Shown: one piece after another, positions 32,813 to 40,151 of the stretch
How positions within the stretch are numbered: position 1 is the stretch's first letter
Layout of the letters: each line of letters begins with the position of its first letter
Source of the DNA: Pseudomonadota bacterium
GTDB lineage: Bacteria > Pseudomonadota > Alphaproteobacteria > Rickettsiales > Midichloriaceae
Reading direction: 5' to 3'
Length of the DNA: 40,151 nucleotides
NCBI GenBank assembly: GCA_018242185.1
Contig: JAFECK010000007.1
Coordinates: 1 to 40,151, forward strand
Made by a program: the position numbers and the translations under genes
Notes under the pieces: model-generated
Databases searched by the model: none
What the model was told of the DNA's origin: nothing
What the model saw: only the letters and a program-made list of their open reading frames with translations

Positions 32813-33529
32813 ATGAATAATGTGAATAACAAAGCCGTGCGTTATGCCGGCGTCGAGCAGAATTATGATTACGGTTTGCGCGCATATTTAGTCGGTGTGT
32901 TCCGCTATATGGCGCTAGCTCTATTGATTACGGCTCTTACTGCGTATATGGTAGCAAGCTCGCCACAGGCTATTTCTGCGATTTTTGGCACACCACTAGG
33001 GTTGATAGTGATCTTTGCTCCATTGGGCATAGCAATGTTCATGGGCTTTCGCATCATGACCATGAGCTTTGAGATGGCACAAGGTCTATTCTGGCTGTAT
33101 TCAGCGTTAATGGGAATGAGTTTGTCTGTACTATTCTTGGCATACACTGCTGAAAGCATAACCAGAGTGTTTCTGATCACCGCTGCTGTTTTTGGTAGCA
33201 TGAGTATATATGGTCAGACTACTAAACGTGATCTTACAGAGTTTGGTTCATTTTTGATTATGGGATTGTGGGGAGTGTTAATCGCTTCGCTAGTTAATGT
33301 ATTTATGCAGAGTACCGGGTTGCAATTCTTGCTATCTGTTGCTGGTGTTATAGTGTTTACAGGGTTGACAGCTTACGACACCCAAAGAATTAAAGAGATG
33401 TATTATCAAGTTGGTGGCCAGTCTGATGTGGCAGCAAAGATATCAATATTTGGTGCTTTGATGTTATATATGGACTTTATCAACTTATTTGTCTCGTTGC
33501 TCAGACTATTTGGTGAGCGCCGCGATTAA
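32813..33529 (+). CDS. Bax inhibitor-1/YccA family inner-membrane protein
   Basis: The protein has about 238 residues and seven hydrophobic segments. The family's C-terminal motif GLTAYDTQRIKEMY and a final acidic/basic end are visible, as is SALMGMSLSVLFLAYT in the middle. Bacterial members (YccA, YbhL) bind or modulate the FtsH protease or act as a calcium leak; the exact role here is unknown. ATG 32813 follows GGAGG at 5-nt spacing. A longer frame from 32609 would add 68 residues that include the leader hairpin, so it is rejected. Two hairpins follow the stop. Confidence 0.9.
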   Translation: MNNVNNKAVRYAGVEQNYDYGLRAYLVGVFRYMALALLITALTAYMVASSPQAISAIFGTPLGLIVIFAPLGIAMFMGFRIMTMSFEMAQGLFWLYSALMGMSLSVLFLAYTAESITRVFLITAAVFGSMSIYGQTTKRDLTEFGSFLIMGLWGVLIASLVNVFMQSTGLQFLLSVAGVIVFTGLTAYDTQRIKEMYYQVGGQSDVAAKISIFGALMLYMDFINLFVSLLRLFGERRD

Positions 33530-33540
33530 GGCATTTTAGT

Positions 33541-33593
33541 AATGATCATAGATCATTTAAAACCCGTGCGGTCTCTGATCGGACGGGTTTTTT
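33541..33593 (+). terminator. Rho-independent terminator after the Bax-inhibitor gene
   Basis: The stem AAAACCCGT (33559-33567) pairs with ACGGGTTTT (33583-33591) and runs into a T-rich end (GGGTTTTTTG). A small hairpin, AATGATC-ATA-GATCATT (33541-33557), sits directly before it. The position right after the stop makes termination likely. Confidence 0.8.
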
Positions 33594-33615
33594 GTATAAA
33601 ACATCATGAAATCTG

Positions 33616-33644
33616 TTGCATTATCCAGGCCTCGTAGGTATGTT
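33616..33644 (+). promoter_or_regulatory. Promoter of sucCD
   Basis: TTGCAT (33616-33621) and TATGTT (33639-33644) are 17 bp apart, downstream of the terminator and before sucC. Confidence 0.45.
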
Positions 33645-33679
33645 AGTGCGGGTTCTAACTTTTAAATAAGGATAATTGC

Positions 33680-34858
33680 ATGAATATACATGAGCATCAG
33701 GCAAAAGAAATATTGCGCCAATATAACGTGCCTACACCTTTTGGTTTAGTTGCTTTTACCGCTGCGGAAATTGAGAATGTGGCAAAAGACTTAGCTGCAC
33801 GCAATCCTGGAGGCGTATTAGTTGTAAAAGCTCAGATTCATGCTGGTGGAAGGGGTAAAGCCGGTGGTGTTAAGGTGGTCAAGAGTATGGATGAAGCAAT
33901 CAGTGCCGGTAAAAATATGCTGGGCAAAGTGCTAGTCACCCATCAAACTGGTCCAGAAGGCAAGCTAGTACAGCGTGTGTATATAGAGGAAGGCTCAAAT
34001 ATCAAGAAAGAATACTATTTGTCATTGGTGATGGATAGGCAAAGCAGTCGTATCACCTTTATCGCTTCTGCAGAAGGTGGTATGGACATCGAAGAGGTCG
34101 CAGAGCATAGCCCTGAGAAGATAGTGAAGGTTACTGTTGATCCAGCGACTGATATCCAGGACTTCCATGTTCGTAAAATGGCTTATGGTATTGGTTTGCA
34201 TGGCGAGCAAGTGAAGCACTTCGCAAAAGTGTCAAAAGCTTTATATAAGGCTTTTGTGGAAACAGATGCAAGCCAAGTGGAGATTAACCCACTGATTGAA
34301 ACCAAGGAAGGTGCGTTTATGGCGCTGGATGCTAAGTTTAATTTCGATGATAATGGTTTGTTTCGTCATCCTGATATAATGGAGATGCGTGATGAGAGCG
34401 AAGAAGAGCCGCTAGAGATTGAGGCTTCCAAGTTCAACCTCAACTATATCAAAATGGACGGAACCATTGGTTGCATGGTAAACGGAGCCGGACTGGCCAT
34501 GGCTACTATGGACATTATCAAGCTATATGGTGCTGAACCAGCTAATTTCCTCGACGTTGGCGGAGGCGCCACAACTGAGCGAGTTGCGGAGGCATTTCGT
34601 ATTATTTTATCTGATAGCAATGTGAAAGGTATTTTGATTAATATTTTCGGTGGCATCATGCGATGCGATGTAATAGCACAAGGCGTGGTTGATGCTGCTA
34701 AGCAACGCCAACTTAACGTTCCAGTAGTTGTGAGGCTAGAAGGTACAAATGCTGCATTGGGCAAACAAATCCTCGAAAAATCTGGCTTGGCGTTGATCCC
34801 TGCAGATGATCTAGCTGACGCAGCGAAGAAAATCACTCAACAAATTAAATCACAATAA
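33680..34858 (+). CDS. sucC: Succinyl-CoA synthetase subunit beta
   Basis: SucC with SucD converts succinyl-CoA and ADP or GDP to succinate and ATP or GTP in the TCA cycle. This 392-residue ATP-grasp protein starts [20 protein letters not shown], typical of the family. It has the [16 protein letters not shown] segment and the C-terminal CoA-ligase motif with [22 protein letters not shown] lies before the start. sucD starts 10 bp later behind AAGGAGG. Confidence 0.98.
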   Translation: MNIHEHQAKEILRQYNVPTPFGLVAFTAAEIENVAKDLAARNPGGVLVVKAQIHAGGRGKAGGVKVVKSMDEAISAGKNMLGKVLVTHQTGPEGKLVQRVYIEEGSNIKKEYYLSLVMDRQSSRITFIASAEGGMDIEEVAEHSPEKIVKVTVDPATDIQDFHVRKMAYGIGLHGEQVKHFAKVSKALYKAFVETDASQVEINPLIETKEGAFMALDAKFNFDDNGLFRHPDIMEMRDESEEEPLEIEASKFNLNYIKMDGTIGCMVNGAGLAMATMDIIKLYGAEPANFLDVGGGATTERVAEAFRIILSDSNVKGILINIFGGIMRCDVIAQGVVDAAKQRQLNVPVVVRLEGTNAALGKQILEKSGLALIPADDLADAAKKITQQIKSQ

Positions 34859-34868
34859 GGAGGCGCTA

Positions 34869-35744
34869 ATGTCGGTATTAGTTAATTCAAACACTAAAGT
34901 AATCTGCCAAGGCTTTACTGGCGCTCAAGGCACATTTCACTCAGAGCAGGCGATAGAATACGGTACAAAAATGGTGGGTGGCGTGACTCCTGGTAAAGGC
35001 GGTTTAACTCACATTGGCTTGCCAGTATATAACACCGTCGAAGAGGCATGCCATAAGACTGGTGCTAATGCAAGCGTTATATACGTTCCACCTCCCTTCG
35101 CAGCTGATGCGATTCTAGAAGCGATTGATGCAAAAGTAGAGCTGATAGTTTGCATCACCGAGGGTATTCCAGTCATGGACATGGTTCGTGTTAAGCGTGC
35201 CTTAGTCGGTAGCAAAAGCCGTCTGATTGGCCCAAATTGTCCAGGGATTATTACCCCAGGTGAATGTAAAATTGGGATCATGCCGGGCTATATACATAGG
35301 CCAGGCAAGGTTGGGATAGTTTCTCGCTCAGGTACTCTTACATACGAAGCAGTTGCACAAACTACCGCAGTAGGGCTAGGGCAAAGCACTTGTATTGGTA
35401 TTGGCGGAGATCCGGTAAATGGTACGAATTTTGTGGATTGTCTAGAAATGTTTATGGCAGATGAAGGTACAGAAGCTATCATCATGATCGGCGAAATAGG
35501 TGGGAGCGCTGAAATTGAAGGGGCGGAATTCATTAAAGCTTGCAAGAAGAAAAAGCCTATCGCTGGTTTTATAGCAGGCCGCACTGCTCCTCCAGGAAGA
35601 CGTATGGGACATGCCGGAGCGATTGTTTCTGGTGGTGATGATACTGCTCAGAGCAAAATTGAGATACTCAAAAGCGCTGGAGTACATGTTTCAGAATCAC
35701 CTGCGGACATCGGCAAAACTTTGTTTAACGCTTTGAAGGGATAG
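34869..35744 (+). CDS. sucD: Succinyl-CoA synthetase subunit alpha
   Basis: SucD binds CoA and carries the phosphorylated active-site histidine. CoA-binding residues lie in [19 protein letters not shown]. The phospho-histidine is His248 in [10 protein letters not shown]. The protein has 291 residues and is intact. It is cotranscribed with sucC. Confidence 0.98.
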   Translation: MSVLVNSNTKVICQGFTGAQGTFHSEQAIEYGTKMVGGVTPGKGGLTHIGLPVYNTVEEACHKTGANASVIYVPPPFAADAILEAIDAKVELIVCITEGIPVMDMVRVKRALVGSKSRLIGPNCPGIITPGECKIGIMPGYIHRPGKVGIVSRSGTLTYEAVAQTTAVGLGQSTCIGIGGDPVNGTNFVDCLEMFMADEGTEAIIMIGEIGGSAEIEGAEFIKACKKKKPIAGFIAGRTAPPGRRMGHAGAIVSGGDDTAQSKIEILKSAGVHVSESPADIGKTLFNALKG

Positions 35745-35792
35745 TGCTATTTATAGCGCCAACCTATACCAAAGTTCATTTAGGAGGCGATT

Positions 35793-37112
35793 ATGGCGGT
35801 TATCACGAGGTTTGCGCCAAGTCCTACGGGGTTTTTGCATGTAGGTAATATCAGGACTGCTCTGGTGTCCTGGCTATTTGCCCGATCACATAATGGTGAA
35901 TTTATCCTACGTATAGATGACACAGACACTAAGCGCTCCGAGCAAAAATATGTGGATGCAATCAAAAGAGATTTAGACTGGCTAGGCCTGCACTGGGATA
36001 AGGAATTTCGCCAATCCAGCAGGACGGAACGATACATCGCAGTAAAAGATGATTTGGTAAAATCTGGTAGGCTATACCCGTGCTATGAAGGCGTGGAGGA
36101 GCTGGAAATTAAGAAGAAGATCGCGCTAAATAGCGGTAAACCTCCAATATACGATCGCGCTTCCCTCAAGCTCACTCCGCAAGAGAAAGAGAAATTGATA
36201 CAGCAAGGCCATAGCCCACATTGGCGTTTCCTACTTACTGCAGGGGATATATCCTGGCATGATCTAGTGCGCGGCGATATAAGCTTTGCTAGCCATAATT
36301 TGAGCGACCCTGTGTGGATTAGGGAGGATGGGAGCATGACCTACTCTATAGCTTCAGTGATTGATGATATGGATTACGGCATCACCCATATTGTGCGTGG
36401 GGAAGACCATATCAGTAACAGCGCGTTGCACGTACAGCTTTTTGAGGCCTTAAAGGCAAAGGTACCTCAGTTTGCTCACCTAGCGCTGCTTAGAACCAAG
36501 GAAGGAGAAATGTCCAAGAGAGTGGGGGGCTTTGAGGTGCAATCTTTGAGGGATGAGGGGATAGAGCCCATGAGCATTCTGAGCTTGCTAGCAAAAATTG
36601 GCACCTCAGATCCAGTAGAAGCTCGTAGTAACATAAAGGACCTGGTAAAAGAGTTCAATATTAGTAAATTAGGCAAAGCAGCTGTTTTATATGACCCGCA
36701 AATATTGCTGCGGTTGAATGCTAAAATAGTGCATGACATGCCGTATGACACATTACTCAAGCATAGTGATACTGGTAACCTAGATGAGCGCTTCTGGGAA
36801 GCAGTAAAGCATAATATCAGCACTATCAAGGAAGCCAGCCAGTGGTATGAGATTTGCCATGGTACGGTGCTGCCGGTTATTGAAGATGCTGAGTATATAA
36901 GTATAGCTGCGACTTTACTGCCGGAGGGCGACATTAGCACAGCTACATGGAAGGAGTGGACGGAAGTTTTGAAGAAGCATACAGGTCGGACAGGTAAAGA
37001 GCTTTATATGCCGCTGCGTATGGCCTTGACCGGTATGCAGCATGGTCCGGAAATGGCGCACCTGCTGCCGCTAATCGGCAGGGAAAAGGTGGTTGCGCGG
37101 TTGGGAGCGTAG
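35793..37112 (+). CDS. gltX: Glutamyl-tRNA synthetase
   Basis: This is a class I aminoacyl-tRNA synthetase that charges tRNA-Glu. The HIGH-type motif is HVGN (residues 16-19), following FAPSPTG. The KMSKS-type motif is MSKR (240-243) in EGEMSKRVGG. At 439 residues it is shorter than the roughly 470 of E. coli. Alphaproteobacteria often have two GltX copies, one of which makes Glu-tRNA-Gln; which one this is cannot be told from the sequence by eye. The start follows AGGAGG. Confidence 0.95.
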   Translation: MAVITRFAPSPTGFLHVGNIRTALVSWLFARSHNGEFILRIDDTDTKRSEQKYVDAIKRDLDWLGLHWDKEFRQSSRTERYIAVKDDLVKSGRLYPCYEGVEELEIKKKIALNSGKPPIYDRASLKLTPQEKEKLIQQGHSPHWRFLLTAGDISWHDLVRGDISFASHNLSDPVWIREDGSMTYSIASVIDDMDYGITHIVRGEDHISNSALHVQLFEALKAKVPQFAHLALLRTKEGEMSKRVGGFEVQSLRDEGIEPMSILSLLAKIGTSDPVEARSNIKDLVKEFNISKLGKAAVLYDPQILLRLNAKIVHDMPYDTLLKHSDTGNLDERFWEAVKHNISTIKEASQWYEICHGTVLPVIEDAEYISIAATLLPEGDISTATWKEWTEVLKKHTGRTGKELYMPLRMALTGMQHGPEMAHLLPLIGREKVVARLGA

Positions 37113-37152
37113 GGTTAAAGCTTAAATAGTGTAAAGCTTGGGGTGCTCAAGG

Positions 37153-37740
37153 ATGAAAAACCAAGGAAAATCTTATGATAACATTGCAGAGGGTTTTGCT
37201 AAAATGCGAGATTCTTTTAACACCGAGCAAAAATATCTCGATGCTTTAATACATTATATACCTGAACGAGCGCATATACTGGATGTTGGTTGCGGTTCAG
37301 GGTTCCCTATTGCCGATTATTTAATTAAGAAACATTTTCACGTAACCGGCATTGATGGGTCCCAAGAATTACTAAATATTGCTAAAAAGAAATGCCCGAA
37401 AATGCGAGGTTTATGTGGTGATATTCGTACTATTGAGTTCAATGAAACTGTTGATGCTATTGTAGAATGGTGGTGTCTTTTTCATCTTCCTAAAGCAGAT
37501 CATGAGCTCATGATTGCACGTTTCGAAAAGTGGTTAAAGCCAGGTGGTATACTTGAGTTTACAAGCGGGGATAGCGAATATGAAGAAACCGACAGTAACA
37601 TGCTCAACCAAGAGCTGGATTTTTACAGCCTCTCTCCTATTGTTTATGAACAGCACCTTAAAAAATATGGCTTTGAAATTCTTTTAAAAGAAAGCGATCA
37701 AGAACATCATCTTGTCTGGATAGTAAGAAAACAGGGCTAG
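37153..37740 (+). CDS. Class I SAM-dependent methyltransferase
   Basis: The protein of about 195 residues has the Rossmann-like SAM-binding motif I ILDVGCGSG near residue 44 and GIDGSQELL for motif II. Motif III is recognisable as CGDIRTIEF, and KPGGILEF as the late motif. The substrate is unknown. ATG 37153 is preceded directly by AAGG; a TTG at 37138 would add 5 residues. The gene looks more AT-rich than gltX and the following genes, which together with its isolated position is compatible with horizontal acquisition. It is convergent with azlD. Confidence 0.82.
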   Translation: MKNQGKSYDNIAEGFAKMRDSFNTEQKYLDALIHYIPERAHILDVGCGSGFPIADYLIKKHFHVTGIDGSQELLNIAKKKCPKMRGLCGDIRTIEFNETVDAIVEWWCLFHLPKADHELMIARFEKWLKPGGILEFTSGDSEYEETDSNMLNQELDFYSLSPIVYEQHLKKYGFEILLKESDQEHHLVWIVRKQG

Positions 37741-37775
37741 AGAGAAGGTGGTGGCACGACTTACCGCTAAATAAA

Positions 37776-38120
37776 CTAGCTTTGCCCCAAGAAAGCCATG
37801 TAAAGCAAGACAAAGGCACACAGCCCTGCAGCAAAGCTGCGCCCAAGTTTTTCCGTATACCTAGTAACAATAGCGCTGACCAGCAGAGTTAGAACTGCTA
37901 CGAGGAAAAATATACTGTTGCTATTGCCAATAGCTTGGTTTTCCTCTAGATGGCTTTCTATTAAAGAGTAGATCAGCTCACCAGTAATAAAGCAGACAGT
38001 ATAATCTAGTAACCGGTTAATACGACTGTTTTGCAAGATCTTCCGCAAATTTGTAGACCAAGATGGCAGTGAACGTATCGTAAAAGTTATGGCTGCGGCG
38101 CCTATTATTGTTTGCCACAT
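37776..38120 (-). CDS. azlD: AzlD-family branched-chain amino acid transport protein
   Basis: AzlD is the small partner of AzlC in a two-component exporter of branched-chain amino acids or related compounds. The 114-residue protein has about four hydrophobic segments. It begins with the family pattern (MWQTIIGAAAITFTIRSLP), in which the Arg-x-x-Pro motif is visible. ATG 38120 is preceded by GGGAGGA at good spacing. It overlaps azlC by 16 bp. Confidence 0.82.
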   Translation of the reverse strand: MWQTIIGAAAITFTIRSLPSWSTNLRKILQNSRINRLLDYTVCFITGELIYSLIESHLEENQAIGNSNSIFFLVAVLTLLVSAIVTRYTEKLGRSFAAGLCAFVLLYMAFLGQS

Positions 38121-38788
38121 GATCTTTCCTCCCAAGACGTTATGAGTATGGCTACCACCAGCCAAACTAAGATAAGCAGCTTTTTATCCATCACTTGTAA
38201 CAACACTGGGGTCAGAACAAAGCCTGCAAAAGTAGCCAGTGGTATCATTACCTCTCGCCAGCGCAGCATAGTTAGGCAAGCAAAATATATCGGCATCATA
38301 ATATGCGCCAACATCATCAGGAAGGCATCAGCGCCCTTGATTGCACCCAGCAAATAAAAACCAAGTATAGTAGCGATAAACCCGGAAGACCATATTGGTA
38401 CTACCGTGCCCATATAAAAAGCAAACGGGTCACGGGTATGCTTATTAGCTGCAACCAGCATATAGCTGCTGTTAGCCATAAAGTAAGTCGCGGCAAATAT
38501 CTTCCAGGGATGGCGTTGCCATAAGGGGATGGTAGCTGCGGTCATGAGCATAAATTTGAGGTTTAGTAGAGTTATAGTGGTAAGTACGGAGGTCAGAGGA
38601 ATATCTTGGTTCTCGATAATAAAAGTTTGTGAGGGAGCAGCAAGCATCAATATTGTCATTGTAGCTGCTTCCAATATGGTTAGATGGTTTTGCTCAGCTA
38701 GCATTCCAAAGGCGCAATACACTAAAAATAAGGCGAGTGCAGCTGGCAGCGCTGACATCAGGCCGTCTATAAAACTACTGCGCATCAT
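38105..38788 (-). CDS. azlC: AzlC-family branched-chain amino acid exporter large subunit
   Basis: The 227-residue protein has about six to seven membrane segments and the AzlC-type motif APSQTFIIENQDIPLTSVL, then LNLKFMLMTA at the position of the family's conserved N-L-R/K segment. It follows ychF by 8 bp and precedes azlD. Export of valine or azaleucine-type substrates is known for family members; the substrate here is unknown. Confidence 0.85.
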   Translation of the reverse strand: MMRSSFIDGLMSALPAALALFLVYCAFGMLAEQNHLTILEAATMTILMLAAPSQTFIIENQDIPLTSVLTTITLLNLKFMLMTAATIPLWQRHPWKIFAATYFMANSSYMLVAANKHTRDPFAFYMGTVVPIWSSGFIATILGFYLLGAIKGADAFLMMLAHIMMPIYFACLTMLRWREVMIPLATFAGFVLTPVLLQVMDKKLLILVWLVVAILITSWEERSCGKQ

Positions 38789-38796
38789 AATCAGTC

Positions 38797-39885
38797 CTAC
38801 ACATTAAACTTAAAGTGGAGCACATCCCCGTCGCACACTTTGTACTCTTTACCTTCAGAGCGTAATCTACCAGCATCCCTAGCGCCTGCTTCACCTTTAT
38901 ACTTCATATAGTCATCATGGCTGATTACCTCAGCGCGAATAAAGCCGCGCTCGAAATCTGTGTGTATAACTCCAGCAGATTGTGGCGCAAGCGTGCCTTC
39001 ATGAATTGTCCAGGCCCTTGCTTCCTTAGGTCCTATAGTAAAGAAGGTGATTAATTTCAATGTCCTGTATCCAGCGCGAACTAGCTTGGATAACCCAGTG
39101 CACTCCAATCCTAGACTAGATAAAAACTCTGATCTATCTTCAGGGCTCTCCAGCATTGCGATCTCTGCCTCAATCTTGGCCGAAATAACCACACAGTCAG
39201 CATTGCGTGATGCTGCATATTCTGCAACTTTAGCGCTGTGGCTGTTACCACTGGCAGCGTCGCTTTCATCAACATTGCAAACATAAAGCACAGGCTTGCT
39301 GGTTAGCAATTGCATACGCTGTAAGGTGGCCGGCTCCACATCAGCAGAGGTAGCAGGTTGGCCGGTTTCCAACACTTTGATTACTTCTTTTATGTCATTA
39401 ATCGTAGCTGCTGCTTCTTTGTCAATGCGAGCTTTTTTCTCAAGATTTGGTAGGCGCTTTTGTAAGCTTTCCAAATCCGCTAGCATTAGCTCTGTCTCAA
39501 TAGTCTGGGCATCCCTTATAGGATCTACGCTACCTTCCACATGGGTTACATCAGGATCTTCGAAACACCGCAAAACATAGGCAATTGCATTTACTTCGCG
39601 AATGTGTCCTAAGAACTGGTTTCCTAAACCTTCGCCCTTACTGGCTCCTCTAACGAGTCCTGCAATGTCCACAAATTCTATCTGCGCCGGGACAACTTTA
39701 GCTGATTTTGCCAGGGCAGCTAGATTATCTAACCTCTCATCTGGCACGCCAACCTTACCCACGTTTGGCTCTATTGTGCAAAACGGATAATTAGCCGCTT
39801 CGGCCATCATAGCGCTAACAAGTGCATTAAAGAGAGTTGACTTACCTACGTTGGGAAGCCCAACTATTCCACATTTAAATCCCAT
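38797..39885 (-). CDS. ychF: Redox-regulated ATPase YchF (OLA1 family)
   Basis: YchF is a universal P-loop ATPase related to Obg GTPases that binds ribosomes and affects stress responses. The P-loop is GLPNVGKST (residues 9-17). The altered G4 motif is NVDE, which favours ATP. The central coiled-coil insertion and the C-terminal TGS domain (FFTIGPKEARAWTI and YKVCDGDVLHFKFNV) are complete. The protein has 362 residues. The start is at ATG 39885, behind a good promoter. Confidence 0.97.
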   Translation of the reverse strand: MGFKCGIVGLPNVGKSTLFNALVSAMMAEAANYPFCTIEPNVGKVGVPDERLDNLAALAKSAKVVPAQIEFVDIAGLVRGASKGEGLGNQFLGHIREVNAIAYVLRCFEDPDVTHVEGSVDPIRDAQTIETELMLADLESLQKRLPNLEKKARIDKEAAATINDIKEVIKVLETGQPATSADVEPATLQRMQLLTSKPVLYVCNVDESDAASGNSHSAKVAEYAASRNADCVVISAKIEAEIAMLESPEDRSEFLSSLGLECTGLSKLVRAGYRTLKLITFFTIGPKEARAWTIHEGTLAPQSAGVIHTDFERGFIRAEVISHDDYMKYKGEAGARDAGRLRSEGKEYKVCDGDVLHFKFNV

Positions 39886-39910
39886 ACGTATTCCTTAGTT
39901 AAGTGCCAGG

Positions 39911-39939
39911 ATTATACTAAATTCAAGGGTACAGGTCAA
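39911..39939 (-). promoter_or_regulatory. Promoter of ychF-azlC-azlD
   Basis: On the minus strand TTGACC (39934-39939) and a perfect TATAAT (39911-39916) are exactly 17 bp apart. The predicted start near 39904 gives a leader of about 20 nt. Confidence 0.68.
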
Positions 39940-40151
39940 CTTGATGTCTTGAAAATGTCACTCATACGCAAATTATTAATGGCTTTTTGTGCGGCATTCT
40001 CTGCGTAAATTTGGCGCCTGCTGCTGATTGGTAGAGATAGGGGAGTCAACTACTGTCATTGCAGCATATAATTGGGGGCTCGCAGCTCGTTTTTGTTCAG
40101 CAAAGTGCGCTCAAAAGTGTGGCGTGCGCGCATTGAGCGCGCATAAAGCCA
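39940..40151. other. Right-edge non-coding region with a GC-rich inverted repeat
   Basis: No gene is recognised in these 212 bp. The inverted repeat TGCGCGC (40125-40131) and GCGCGCA (40137-40143) has a 5-nt loop, and there is no U-run. It may belong to a gene beyond the window. Confidence 0.35.

Noticed and set aside
36476-36940. 154-codon open frame antisense to gltX
   Set aside because: It lies wholly within gltX, which has complete synthetase motifs; no independent support.
37117-37138. AAAGCTT direct repeat as the end of a mobile element
   Set aside because: Only 7 bp, no matching copy found beyond the 3' end of the methyltransferase and no transposase.
40125-40143. GC-rich inverted repeat as a terminator
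   Set aside because: No U-run on either strand and no gene end is visible beside it.

Overview
The window is a gene-dense stretch of an alphaproteobacterial chromosome, most likely from a Rickettsiales-type (host-associated) lineage. The best evidence is a virB3-virB4-virB6-virB6-virB6 block. Tandem, oversized VirB6 paralogues behind VirB3/VirB4, with VirB8-VirB11/VirD4 elsewhere, are the known layout of the Rickettsiales (rvh) type IV secretion system. The mnmG-rsmG-parA-parB order, a TrcR (DUF1013) regulator, a nuoJKLMN block detached from the other nuo genes, and isolated housekeeping genes fit the same assignment. No rRNA, tRNA, CRISPR array or insertion sequence was recognised.

Layout. 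1-269: upstream region with a good sigma-70-type promoter and a 10-bp inverted repeat at the mnmG start. 279-7261 (+): mnmG, rsmG, parA, parB, a MurU-like sugar-phosphate nucleotidyltransferase and tkt, with overlapping or nearly abutting ends. 7420-8133 (+): an unrecognised protein. 8186-19036 (-): the secretion operon, transcribed virB3 to virB4 to three virB6 genes. 19331-20966 (+): an XRE-ImmA/IrrE protein followed by a DUF4411 PIN-like protein, a probable toxin-antitoxin pair. 21066-28534 (-): holA, then nuoJKLMN and tadA. 28648-30648 (+): an AhpD-like protein and der. 30811-32510 (-): trcR, lptB and ftsB. 32813-37740 (+): a Bax-inhibitor-1 family membrane protein, sucC, sucD, gltX and a methyltransferase. 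37776-39885 (-): ychF, azlC and azlD.

How the parts work together. The origin-proximal block combines tRNA/rRNA modification with chromosome partitioning. The VirB block encodes the inner-membrane base and energising ATPase of a secretion channel. nuoJKLMN supplies proton-pumping membrane subunits of complex I, and sucCD the substrate-level phosphorylation step of the TCA cycle. LptB and FtsB act in outer-membrane LPS transport and cell division, and sit in one unit behind a cell-cycle regulator.

Most notable observations: (i) virB4/virB6-1 and virB6-2/virB6-3 overlap by exactly 11 bp, virB6-1/virB6-2 can do the same, and all three VirB6 proteins end in an acidic Asp run whose codons host the next start; (ii) an orphan start-like overlap remains after the last virB6, as if a further paralogue had been lost; (iii) VirB6-2 carries a very long charged coiled-coil tail; (iv) a structured leader precedes the Bax-inhibitor gene. 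Nothing in the window is convincingly a wholly new system; the VirB6 junction and tail pattern is the best candidate for something undescribed.
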